Assembly (NCBI GenBank): GCA_037178675.1 | Contig: JAYMGJ010000230.1 | Coordinates: 1-41,084, forward strand | Direction of reading: 5' to 3' | Source: Scleroderma bovista | Lineage: Eukaryota; Basidiomycota; Agaricomycetes; Boletales; Sclerodermataceae | Length of the DNA stretch: 41,084 nt | In this document: positions 33,201 through 41,084 of the stretch, piece by piece | Layout: each line of letters opens with the position of its first letter | Numbering within the stretch: position 1 is the first letter of the stretch | Program-made: the position numbers and the translations under genes | The notes under the pieces: generated by a model | Told to the model about the DNA's origin: nothing | What the model saw: only the letters and a program-made list of their open reading frames with translations | Databases searched by the model: none

Positions 33201-34239
33201 ATGTGGTTGAACTTACCTTGAAAATCTGTATTCTGACGGCGAGACCATCCCAATTCTGTTGGTTGGCAATATCCTGAAGGGGATCAAGGTTTAACAGCAC
33301 CCTAAATGCATCGAGCCACACGGGAAGGATGCTTGATGTTGCTTCCTTGACCGCTTGGGGGTGCTGATCTTTGACCATATAGAGGGCCGTAACGCATTGA
33401 CGAAAGACGGATACTGTCCGTGCACGCGTCAACGGTGCGTGCTGCTATATGCACCTTTAAATGGAGGGTATGGATGGTCACATGGGGCTTACCTCAGGAG
33501 CGCCAAGAATGGACAGTAGGACAGGAAGAAGTTGGCGGAGTACAGGTAGTATTTGATCATCCGTAAGGTCCGATTTTATGAATTCAGTAAAAACTTGCAT
33601 GGACCCATGGACAGCATCCCGGGAATTGGAGGATATGAGTTGGATCAGAGAATCCAGGAGATCTGGGTATTCATCTGGCCAATCACAGCTTGCGATCGAT
33701 GACAGCGTGTGGGCCTGAAGCTAGTCAGCCCCGGAGCAAGTATACAACGAATGCCATTGAGACTTGCACTAAGTGACCTAATTTTGCGATCTGGATACGA
33801 GAGTCCTTGGAAGACTGCCCGACGGATCTGGGCTTTTACCTGCGAAAAGTGAATGAAGAATTATACACAATGAATAGTAGCGCGCACCTCTACAGGGGGT
33901 GCATTTCCTTTGAAAGATGGGAAGTATGGCGACCATCGTTCGGTCACGTACTTCCTGAGGATGATGCTCGCAGAGTGCTAGTGGACGGGTAAGACGCGTA
34001 TAAATAAAAGTCCAGAACGACATATCTGTCGGATGGAAATGTCCACATCTTGTGCCAACATGAGCTGGGACAGGGCCAGACCAGCCTCTGTTAAACGCGT
34101 CAGTTGACCATCAGATCAAGAAAGGAATCTAACCTTGATGCTGAAGCACCTCCGCCAGCTTCAACTCTGCCGACATCCGCCTGTTTGAATCTGAGTTCAG
34201 CGTGTCCGCCAATATCTCTTGAATGCTCGCCGCTGCCAT
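30241..34239 (-). CDS. KAP114: Importin-9 / karyopherin KAP114
   Basis: This importin-beta family carrier imports histones H2A-H2B and TBP in yeast and human. Eighteen exons give 1033 aa, the family length: 34134-34239, 34026-34087, 33888-33977, 33768-33839, 33493-33714, 33217-33441, 32859-33167, 32712-32810, 32554-32660, 32349-32503, 32134-32296, 31866-32086, 31529-31812, 30944-31478, 30840-30869, 30642-30769, 30413-30586 and 30241-30360. The N-terminal IBN region has RRMSAELKLAEVLQH and LRKYVTERWSPYFP. HEAT repeats include SSIASCDWPDEYPDLL and QALDVIHTSFARA-like segments. Near the C-terminus an acidic insertion (DSDDGDEEWTEEEQQ, LYESDDED) marks the KAP114/importin-9 branch. Introns 4 and 10 appear to be GC-AG and intron 2 needs an AT-AG border. 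It shares 216 bp of upstream DNA with an F-box gene. Confidence 0.92.
32297..32348 (-). other. GC-AG intron 10 of KAP114
   Basis: Donor CAG|GCAAGT and acceptor ACTAG (52 nt) join SILAQS to EFPFLQGRAFVF in frame. Confidence 0.75.
33715..33767 (-). other. GC-AG intron 4 of KAP114
   Basis: Donor AGT|GCAAGT and acceptor CTTCAG (53 nt) join RKIRSLS to AHTLSSIASCDWP in frame. No GT donor nearby does this. Confidence 0.7.
33978..34025 (-). other. Intron 2 of KAP114 with apparent AT-AG borders
   Basis: The family-conserved ISIRQ and ASIILRKYVTERW blocks join in frame only if splicing removes 48 nt from CAG|ATATGT to CACTAG. The donor would be a perfect GTATGT if its first base were G. Nearby GT sites (ATAT|GTCGTT, TGTC|GTTCTG) all put the next exon out of frame. 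Confidence 0.55.
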
Positions 34240-34455
34240 CGTGCCCGTCGACGATGAACAATAAAGTTCTGGAGCTTCTTGGGAGGCTGTCACTGTGCAA
34301 CGCCACCGCGAGTGTCACGTGATAGCTGTGTTTCAATTAGACGCGTCTTTAAGCGGCAATTGCCGCCCAGGTACTTGAAAGCCGAGTCCGCCTCGCCTCT
34401 CTTTCCTTCCTCCTCTCACCATCCGTTGTCACTGGCCGAGACTACCCTCTGTTGC
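34240..34455. promoter_or_regulatory. Divergent promoter KAP114 / F-box 2
   Basis: 216 bp between the two ATGs. The half near the F-box gene is rich in C and T (CTCTCTTTCCTTCCTCCTCT), typical of fungal start-site regions. No TATA box recognised. Confidence 0.45.
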
Positions 34456-37290
34456 ATGCCTGGAAAGAGAAAGAGTATCGACACAGTGGCTGACCCGGCT
34501 CTCCAAGGCTCTGATCATGGTGCCGCTAAGAAGCGACGGGTGTCTTCCCGACTTGTCACGAGAAAGTCTGTCCCACTCACAGAGCCCGATCAGAATCCAC
34601 TCTCCGATGACGGGCCCAGAGTACGGAAGAGGGCTCGCCGCGGACCTGTGGTGGGCAGATTAGCCGGCCTCATGGAGTTGCCCATGGACATCCTCTTCGA
34701 GGTGCGCCCCTAACCCAACGACGCAAGTCAAAATGCAGATCACCTTTCAGATATTTGGACATCTAAATCCTCTCGATGTGCTTCGTCTCGCACGCACCAC
34801 CAAACAGTTCAGAAGCATGCTTATGCATAAGACCTCCCGCTTCATTTGGGTTGCCGCCCGCAAAAACGTCCCAGATCTACCAGACTGTCCCCCATACATG
34901 AGCGAACCTCAATTCGCCAATTTGGTCTTTGATACCCATTGCCATGTGAGAATATTGTGTATATGAGGCTGCATACCCCTAACGTCTATGCAAAGGAATG
35001 TTTGGCGCCCAACATTCGTTCAGTGGACTGGCGTATCAGTCGCCGCATTTGTATGAAGTGTGCCAAGGAGTGGTGGGCTGTCTTCATCTTTTGCCAGTGC
35101 TATTATCCTCAGACCTTTCTTAGCTTTGTCGAAGATTATCCAGTCTTCTCCGGAGAGTCGGTATACAAAGCCGTACCCAGCAAAGAAGGCAGTGAGTGAA
35201 TACATTCGTTCATAGGTCGTTTATTTCATTTTACTTTTTCCATGTCAGAACGTGGGCGATTGTGTTACTACAAGAAGGATTTGGACGAGTTTCAAAGAAA
35301 AAGGGACTCTTTCACGGATCCCGAAAAACGTGCCGACTTTATCAAAAAGCGCAAAGAAACCATATCTGAAATGGAAAAGGTAGCGTCTTTGGCCATGTTT
35401 CCTCCACTGACTCCTAAATTTTCTGTATCAGCATGCTGTATTGCTCACAACGTGGTCTAACAACCAGTACAATGCCAGATCCGAGGAAAGGGACGACTTG
35501 AGGCGCGAAAGGAAACATGCGTACGGCCACCATCATACTTCCTTCTTCGCAGGTGCTAAATACTGTTCACTAGTATCATTGAGGAATTGACGAAGCTTGG
35601 ATGGGGTCCTGAAATCGAGAAGATCCCCTCCGTCAATGATCTCAGTCATCACAAACTGGTGAAGCAACCTACTCGCTTAACACCACGTAGTCAGTCATTT
35701 TCATTCAGTGGCCTCATGAATGACTTAAATAAAAATTTTCTAGTATGGTCAAACATCAGGGATGAGATGATCAGGCATATGCAGCAATTGAAAGCTCAGC
35801 GCCTTGAGCGCGAGCGCAAACTCCTCATTATTTCGCGCAAACGGATCGCAGTATCAATTCTCCGCGCATACAAAAGTGCACACCTCCCATTCACGGATAT
35901 CATGCCTGAACCAGTTGATTTCTGCGCGTTCCCGCCAGTGTCCGAAATCATAGAGCTCCCAACAGAGATAGAAATCACAGAAGCTAGCTTTTCGAGCGTG
36001 GTTGCTCATATGGATGAGTTAGTCACCCAGTGGCGTAGGAGCTGCTATGATATGCTTATCCAACAATTGAAAGAGCAGTTGTCCCGTAAGTTGCAGCGAG
36101 TAATACATGAACAAGCTGACCCCGATACAGCCTCGTCGTCTGCGATCGATCCGAAGGATAAAGGGAAAGCAAAAGCCGTCGAACCTTGCGATGCTGATCT
36201 TACGGAAGCTCTCTCCCTTGCCACTACGGTATTTCGCTGCAAAGCTTGCAGTCTTTCGCCGCTCGCTTTCTTTGACGAAGGTCCTTGGGGTGATAGTTGG
36301 TTCTCCGGTGTCCGATCCAATGCACCGCGCAGTCCACTCTTCTACCCTAATGTCATGGGACACCGCTGCTTGACGAAGCAACGTCAATATGGCTCGGATT
36401 ACCTCTACGCAGACCCCACCATACAACTTAGCTCTCCCCCAAGTCTCCGTACGAAGTGGTCTTGTGTTCCGCTTCAGTTAGACAATGTGGCCAAAGATAT
36501 TGTCTCAAAGGTCGTCGAAGCTTGCAGTCTGGATCCCCTCACCACTACGACAGTGCAGATGGACTCTTTAAATCCGAAGCTCGCGTGTCTTGAATGTGTC
36601 ACTTGGGATCCTGAAATTCAAGATTTGTGCCAAGCTTCAGTGTTTACTTGGCGTGCTGCGGTAGGCCTTCGTTGGAGCAGCGTGCGACCTAGTTGACGTG
36701 TTTTATCAGGCTGACCATCATCTTCGGTCGCATCGGAGTAAAGGCAATGGCAAATGGAGATACATTGATGAAAGCCTTGTGGACAAAGTTGAGAACGTTG
36801 ACGACATGCTTACTGGTTCAAATCATCTCGTCGCGAGCTTGGTATCGGCAGTCTTTGGACCAACCATGAGTGGTCTTGGATCAAGCACGAGCCATGAAGA
36901 CGCCATATGGTTGTGTACCCATTGCCATGATCTCCCCGACGAGAGGGAGTGTATGGGCCTTTCTAAAATCAAGAACCACGTATCCGCCTTGTATGTTACT
37001 TTGACATCTTGTGCTTTTGAATGCGGATTTATGCTTCTCACAGGCACGGAATCGAGGTGCCAGAGGAAGATCGGGACTATTATCGAGACTATGCAGTTTC
37101 GCATGAGGGTTTACCATCCAATCCCCCGAAACTAAAAGTTACATTAACGATGGAGAGGCCCATGGATGTCCACTTGCCATCGGACTACTTATCTGACTCG
37201 GACTATGACTATTCAGACTATGGCTCCAACTTCGAGTGCCTATGCGAAACGTGTTGCGATTATGACGAGTACTTTGACCCTTACTACTAG
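34456..37290 (+). CDS. F-box protein with Cys-rich segment (Agaricomycete type)
   Basis: It is a probable SCF adaptor of unknown target. Nine exons (34456-34701, 34751-34945, 34996-35191, 35249-35379, 35432-35520, 35574-35689, 35744-36660, 36710-36990, 37044-37290) give 805 aa. The N-terminus has basic, nuclear-signal-like runs (AKKRRVSSR, RVRKRARRG). The F-box reads LMELPMDILFEIFGHLNPLDV then LRLARTTKQFRSML, split by intron 1. HCHECLAPNIR and RRICMKCAKEW suggest a small Cys/His zinc site common in this fungal group. A coiled segment (RKRDSFTDPEKRADFIKKRK) follows. The C-terminus is acidic and Tyr/Asp-rich (SDYDYSDYGS) with clustered Cys in ECLCETCCDYDEY. The 54-nt intron at 35690-35743 has no stop and could be retained. 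I place it because it restores LTPRIWSNIRDEM. Confidence 0.85.
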
Positions 37291-37475
37291 CATTTGAGCA
37301 TGACTCACAGGGTCCCAAGCTTCAAGTCCTTTGCATGCGGAAATTTCATACTTCTGCCGAGTCTTTACTGTACTGCAGTTGTCTAATCTCATCTCTAGGG
37401 ATGTCCCTTCACCATTTGAATAGTTGATTGTTTATAATGCTCGAATGAATGTGTATGAACCATTAAGCCGATCGT

Positions 37476-38381
37476 CTAAATTACAAGTTCCCCTTCCACG
37501 CTTCCTGGTTCGAGACCCAGTTGGGAAAGGACTGCCTCATAACGATCCCGGTCCTTACGCTTTAGATACTTCAATATTTTCGCCCTTTGATGAACCATTC
37601 GCCGCAGCGCTCTACGGTTGTCGATGTCCATACGGAACTTAAGCAGATGTGTCCACAGGTTGCGTATTTTCAGCGTCAGGATGGCAGCTGTACGGAATGG
37701 AAAAGGTGAACATTGGTCGCACGAACTGAAGGGGAGAAGCATACCTTGCACCTCTGGACGACCAGTATCATTGGGATTGTCGGGTGGTGAGAACAACGAA
37801 ATACATCTCCTCCGGTTTTCGTATGCAATACCTCTTGCATTCGCATTGCGAAGGCTAACCAGCTTGGCGAACATATTCGCCTTCTGGAATTCCTGCGTCA
37901 TAGCCTCTTCCGAACGCCTCACGGTATCTTGGTCAAACGTATATATATCCTTCTCGGCTGTCAGAGTTGGCAAAACCTCGAAGAGCATTTTCGTTTTCTC
38001 CCCAGAAATCCCGTAGTTGAGTTTTGAAGGGACCTGGATGGTTCCCTCTGGGAACCCGATGAGATTATGTGCGTCCTCGGAGTGGAATTTGTCTTCTGTT
38101 ATGACGATCTTTGAAAGGTCACATTGAGGCCATTTGTCCTGCCCTCCGCGAGGAATTCCAAGGACGGCGCATAGACGCGCAGCGTCTTTTGCCCGTTTCT
38201 GTTCCTCGCGTCTTGCAGTCTTGGATTCATTGACTTTCTTGCGTTTGGCGAAACAGACAGCGGAGGTGTGCAACTCAACACGAGTCGTTGACGCGACAGA
38301 GCGCAACGTTGCTGAACACAGTGAGTGAATGCAGTTTTCTTGTAGCTACTACTCACCTTGTCCAGCCAATATTCTGAACAT
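37476..38381 (-). CDS. MRPS15: Mitochondrial small-subunit ribosomal protein uS15m
   Basis: This is the mitoribosomal homolog of bacterial S15 (yeast Mrps28). Three exons (38357-38381, 37745-38311, 37476-37687) give 267 aa. The first exon and the start of the second encode MFRILAGQATLRSVASTTR, an Arg-rich amphipathic presequence without acidic residues. The central region is fungal-specific. The uS15 fold is at the C-terminus: IRNLWTHLLKFRMDIDNRRAL, then RRMVHQRAKILKYLKRKD and RYEAVLSQLGLEPG, matching the S15 signature. Introns are 45 and 57 nt, GT-AG. Its ATG is only 14 bp from that of a divergent small gene. Its end faces the F-box gene end, 185 bp away. Confidence 0.9.
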
Positions 38382-38395
38382 GGCGAACCGGAGCA
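38382..38395. promoter_or_regulatory. 14-bp gap between divergent start codons
   Basis: The uS15m ATG (minus) and the ATG of the small plus-strand gene are separated by only 14 bp. Each gene's 5' leader and core promoter must therefore overlap the other gene's first exon. Confidence 0.55.
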
Positions 38396-38805
38396 ATGAC
38401 GGAGGCCTACTGGGCTCAGTCGAGCGTGGGAATATTTGGCGGGTACAAAAAGCGAGAAAAAATCGATCACCGCTCTTTTCTTCAGAGAGAATGCCACGCT
38501 GCGCGATGTTGTAGATGTCTCACCATCGATGACAGTGCCAGTGACTTCCCGTCTGGAGGTCCTGTCCTCTCGAGAGAAATTCAGCTTAGGAAGTGTCGTA
38601 TCGGCGCAATTTGCAGGACACGGCATGTCGACAAACCCTGGAACAATCCATACTTCTCTCTTCTTTTTTCTGTATAATTAGTCCACCAATATTCACTGCT
38701 CCCTCTTGCTCGACGTTGGATATTCTTCTCAAACAACGTCGTGAACTACAACTTGAAATAGCAAATGATTTGGAGAGTATGATGCTACAGAGTTCAAGAA
38801 AATAA
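38396..38805 (+). CDS. Small protein of unknown function, helical C-terminus
   Basis: I do not recognise this protein. Three exons (38396-38442, 38486-38626, 38682-38805) join in frame to 103 aa. The middle exon reads NATLRDVVDVSPSMTVPVTS, then LEVLSSREKFSLGSVVSAQF. The last exon ends in a charged helix, LDILLKQRRELQLEIANDL, just before the stop. The second intron has a long T/C tract (CTTCTCTCTTCTTTTTTCTG) before TTAG, which supports a real splice, but its donor GTCGAC is weak. The stop is 2 bp from the end of the convergent GST pseudogene. Against it: short length, no family match, and an ATG 14 bp from uS15m. Confidence 0.5.
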
Positions 38806-38807
38806 CC

Positions 38808-39588
38808 CTACTTGAACGTCCATTCGCTTTCAACGTCTGTGAGGAATCTTTCCCATTGCCCGTCGTGCCAAGCAGCTATTCTCTTCCACTCATCATGCAG
38901 CGTCCTCTTGAACCAAAGGAGGTTAGTTGCGGTGATGATGTCTACATAGGAAAAACTGTCCCCCACGAGCCACTTTCCGTCGGTCTTGTCATACCACATC
39001 TTCGCCGTTTTAAATACTTTCTCCAAGGCAGCCCAGTGCTGATCTCGCACAGGACCTTCAGGAGAAAATTCTGTGAGCTTCTAGTTGAAATACCGTTCCC
39101 TCGTAATGATGAAGTACTCGGCACTCCGTTCCTTCAGGATCTCCTTTGCACGCAAGCCAAGAAATTTGATGGCAGGCCGGACCTGATCGATATATGCGGT
39201 ATCCAAGGCATAAATCAAACCGTTGGTGTCGTTTGGAAACACAGGTCTTTCCGAGTACGTATCGTCGAGATACACGGCTATGTCAAAGGAGTCGGTGACC
39301 AGAGCACCAGTGTTGGGATCGCGAAGCACTGGCAGAGTATACTTCTCGGTGCCATCGGGGCGCTTACTGGGTGCGCCACCGATCTCTTTCATTCTAGGAG
39401 CGATATCTGGGAGTTCCACCCAGTCGATCTCGAAGGGAAGGCCTTTGTAGCTCAGTACGAACCTGCCAGAGTGTTAATCTTGGCACGTCGATTAGCATCA
39501 AGGAGACTTGCCTGGACTTAGTGGTACTGGGAGCCCAGTAGCGCCCTTCAATGTTGGATGGTATATCATAGAGAATAAGAGGTAACAT
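38808..39588 (-). pseudogene. Glutathione S-transferase (LigE-like/FuA class), copy 1, with in-frame TAG
   Basis: Two exons (39512-39588, 38808-39462) align end to end with the intact copy 2. The N-terminal thioredoxin-like domain has MLPLILYDIPS, FVLSYKGLPFEIDWVELPDI and YTLPVLRDPNTGALVTDSFD, then IAVYLDDTY. The C-terminal helical domain has HWAALEKVFKTAKMWYDKTD and GDSFSYVDI. Codon 153, after RYFN, is TAG at 39081-39083 where copy 2 has AAG (Lys). The frame is otherwise open for the full 243 codons. Without readthrough the product is 152 aa and loses most of the C-terminal domain. One substitution separates it from an intact gene, so it is a young pseudogene, a polymorphic null allele or a base-call error. 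The intron is GC-AG, as in copy 2. Confidence 0.8.
39463..39511 (-). other. GC-AG intron of GST copy 1
   Basis: Donor CCAG|GCAAGT and acceptor GGCAG (49 nt) join KSR to FVLSYKGLPF in frame. No usable GT donor is present. Confidence 0.75.
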
Positions 39589-39938
39589 GGTTGAAATCCT
39601 GATTGTGCTGATGGACTAGCTAACGAGAACGACTCCCTCCCACTTCTATATGTCAGATTGGCATGTACGTGAGACGCTTCGCCGGTATCTCACTTGGTTT
39701 GTAAGACCGAAAGCATGGGACTGGATGCAGGGAAGAGTAAAAATACCGATAGCAGGTATAAGTCATGTATGGTGCCGCACAGACCACGGTACCGAGAATG
39801 CTGACAGCAGGGTTACCACTCAGTCGGAAGATGATACTTAGTCAACGGCATCTTGTTCACTGGTAGTGAGGGTAGTCATCACACAGAGAATTTTCTTCAA
39901 TGCGACTTACAGCCTAGAGTAGAATACAAGGACCTTCA
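39589..39938. other. Spacer between the GST copies
   Basis: About 350 bp serving as upstream region of copy 1 and 3' region of copy 2. No other feature recognised. Confidence 0.4.
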
Positions 39939-40726
39939 CTAATAAAGGACTTTACATTCACTTTCAACATCTGCAAGCAACCTTCTCCATTGTCCGTCGT
40001 GCCGAGCAGCCACTTTCTCCCACTCATCTTCATGCAACACCTTCTTGAAGCAAAAGAGGAATGATGCAATGACGATGTCTGCGTAGGAAAAAGTGTCCCC
40101 CATGAACCACTTTCCGTCGGTCTTGTCATACCACATCTTCGTCGTCGTATATACTTTCTCCAAGGCAGCCCAGTGCTTGTCGCGTTCCGGGCCTTCTGGA
40201 GAAAATTCTGCAAACTTCTTGTTGAAATACTTTTCCCTTGTAGTGGCATAGAACTCTGCACTGCGATCCCTCAAGATTTCCACGTCGCGCACAACAAGAA
40301 ATTCGTAGGCAGGCAGGATTTGGTTGATATGTGCGGATTCAACGGCACAAATAAAACCGTTGGTATCTTTCGGAAAGACGAGTTTCTCTGGGTACGTGTT
40401 GTCGAGGTACACGGCTATGTCAAAGGAATCGGTAACCAGAGCGCCAGTGTTGGGATCACGAAGGACCGGAAGGGTATAGAGATCGCTGCCATCGTCTTGT
40501 TTGTTAGCTTTGGCCCCGATCTCTTTCATTCTAGGAGCGATATCTGGGAATTCCACCCAGTCGATCTCGAAGGGAAGGCCTTTGTAGCGCAGAACATATC
40601 TGCCAAATGGTTTATTCTTGGCATATTGATTAAAACAAAGGTAATTTGCCTTGGCTTAGCGGTATTGGGGGACCAGTGGCACCCTTCAGCATTGGATGGT
40701 ATATCATAAAGGATGAGAGGCAGCAT
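39939..40726 (-). CDS. Glutathione S-transferase (LigE-like/FuA class), copy 2, intact
   Basis: It is a probable detoxifying GST of the class expanded in wood- and litter-decay basidiomycetes; members bind or cleave lignin- and extractive-derived compounds. Two exons (40650-40726, 39939-40599) give 245 aa. The start MLPLILYDIPS leads to WSPNTAKPRYVLRYKGLPFE; the Ser of WSPNT is where FuA-type enzymes carry the catalytic Ser. YTLPVLRDPNTGALVTDSFD contains the cis-Pro and the glutathione gamma-glutamyl-binding Asp-Ser. The C-terminal domain includes HWAALEKVYTTTKMWYDKTD and GDTFSYADIVIASFLF. The intron donor is AG|GCAAAT, a GC donor matching its paralog. It lies in tandem with broken copy 1. 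Substrate cannot be predicted. Confidence 0.9.
40600..40649 (-). other. GC-AG intron of GST copy 2
   Basis: Donor CCAAG|GCAAAT and acceptor TTGGCAG (50 nt) join KPR to YVLRYKGLPF in frame, at the same position as the intron of copy 1. Confidence 0.75.
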
Positions 40727-41084
40727 AGTTGCAAGAAAGCCGACCGCTGTGTCGATGAGCTAATCAACCTCCCTCCGACTTCCATATAGTATCTGGAACG
40801 TACGTGAGATGCTATCTCTCTAACAATCGTAGTCGCACGCGAGACCTTGAGTGCTAGAATGAAGATCAATTCACTGTCGAATGGAGACAACATACCTAGA
40901 GAAGCACGACGTTGGGGAGAGAAGAAGGAAAATGGAGTCAGCGGATGCCTATGACGGATACTTATATTAGCTATGCAGCGTGCACGGACCAGGGAAATAG
41001 GACTCGGCATCAGCATCTCACCTCATTGATAGCCATGCCATGAAGAACAATAATCATCATTTCAGGGGTTAATAAGTTATGTCA
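40727..41084. other. Upstream region of GST copy 2, to window end
   Basis: About 360 bp of probable promoter. A pseudo-open frame on the minus strand continues the GST start upstream but has no start-like features. Nothing else recognised. Confidence 0.4.

Noticed and set aside
37495..37525. T-arm-like CTGGTTCGAGACCCAG
   Set aside because: It lies inside the uS15m coding exon and no other tRNA arms surround it.
38099..38626. Minus-strand open frame overlapping uS15m and the small gene
   Set aside because: It disagrees with the uS15m frame and splice sites; the presequence-encoding exon explains the region better.
1..41084. CRISPR arrays, rRNA genes, intact transposons or viral insertions
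   Set aside because: No regular direct repeats, rRNA blocks, transposase, reverse transcriptase or capsid-like motifs were seen on either strand.

Overview
The window reads as nuclear DNA of a filamentous basidiomycete, most likely an Agaricomycete (mushroom-forming fungus). The genes are closely packed on both strands. Almost every gene is cut by introns of about 45-65 nt with GT(A/G)NGN donors and pyrimidine-poor YAG acceptors. The gene content is eukaryotic: exocyst, COG complex, 20S proteasome, importin-9, a G-protein alpha subunit and a mitoribosomal protein. It also has lineage-typical accessory families: a basidiomycete-type sesquiterpene synthase, LigE-like/FuA-class glutathione transferases, Agaricomycete F-box proteins and a DUF7137-like surface protein. 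I saw no bacterial operons, CRISPR arrays, tRNA or rRNA genes, or intact transposons. All exon models below were made by eye from splice motifs, phase and family resemblance.

Layout, left to right. (1) 74-4311: EXO84 (-) and SKT5/CHS4 (+) are head to head, with only 74 bp between their ATGs; both serve polarised secretion and cell-wall growth. (2) 4926-5507: a RidA-family imine deaminase (-). (3) About 6120-6653: a decayed HOG1-type MAP kinase relic (-). (4) 6872-9916: DUS2 tRNA-dihydrouridine synthase and a medium-chain (quinone oxidoreductase-like) reductase, both (+). (5) 10505-12845: an unusual, enlarged G-alpha subunit without the catalytic Gln. (6) 13155-17581: proteasome alpha-5 (PUP2, -) divergent from two tandem inositol monophosphatase paralogs (+). 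(7) 18533-19283: a DUF7137-like membrane-anchored protein. (8) 20828-22107: a lone sesquiterpene synthase. (9) 22924-26954: COG8 and an F-box protein, both (-). (10) 28596-30067: an RS-rich nuclear protein (+). (11) 30241-34239: importin-9/KAP114 (-, 18 exons), divergent from a second F-box protein (34456-37290, +). (12) 37476-38805: mitoribosomal uS15m (-), divergent from a small unknown protein (+) with 14 bp between the two ATGs. (13) 38808-40726: two tandem GST genes (-), the first broken by one in-frame TAG.

Most of the window is housekeeping. The accessory signal comes from recent duplications (IMPase pair, GST pair with one copy inactivated), the kinase relic, the isolated terpene synthase and several gene-poor stretches (17.6-18.5, 19.3-20.8 and 27.0-28.6 kb) that carry inverted repeats. 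Splicing shows a second theme: at least five introns appear to use GC donors, and one KAP114 intron can be kept in frame only with an AT-AG boundary. I did not find a convincing new multi-gene system. The strongest candidates for unusual biology are the predicted GTPase-impaired G-alpha, the non-canonical splice sites and the overlapping divergent promoter at 38.4 kb.
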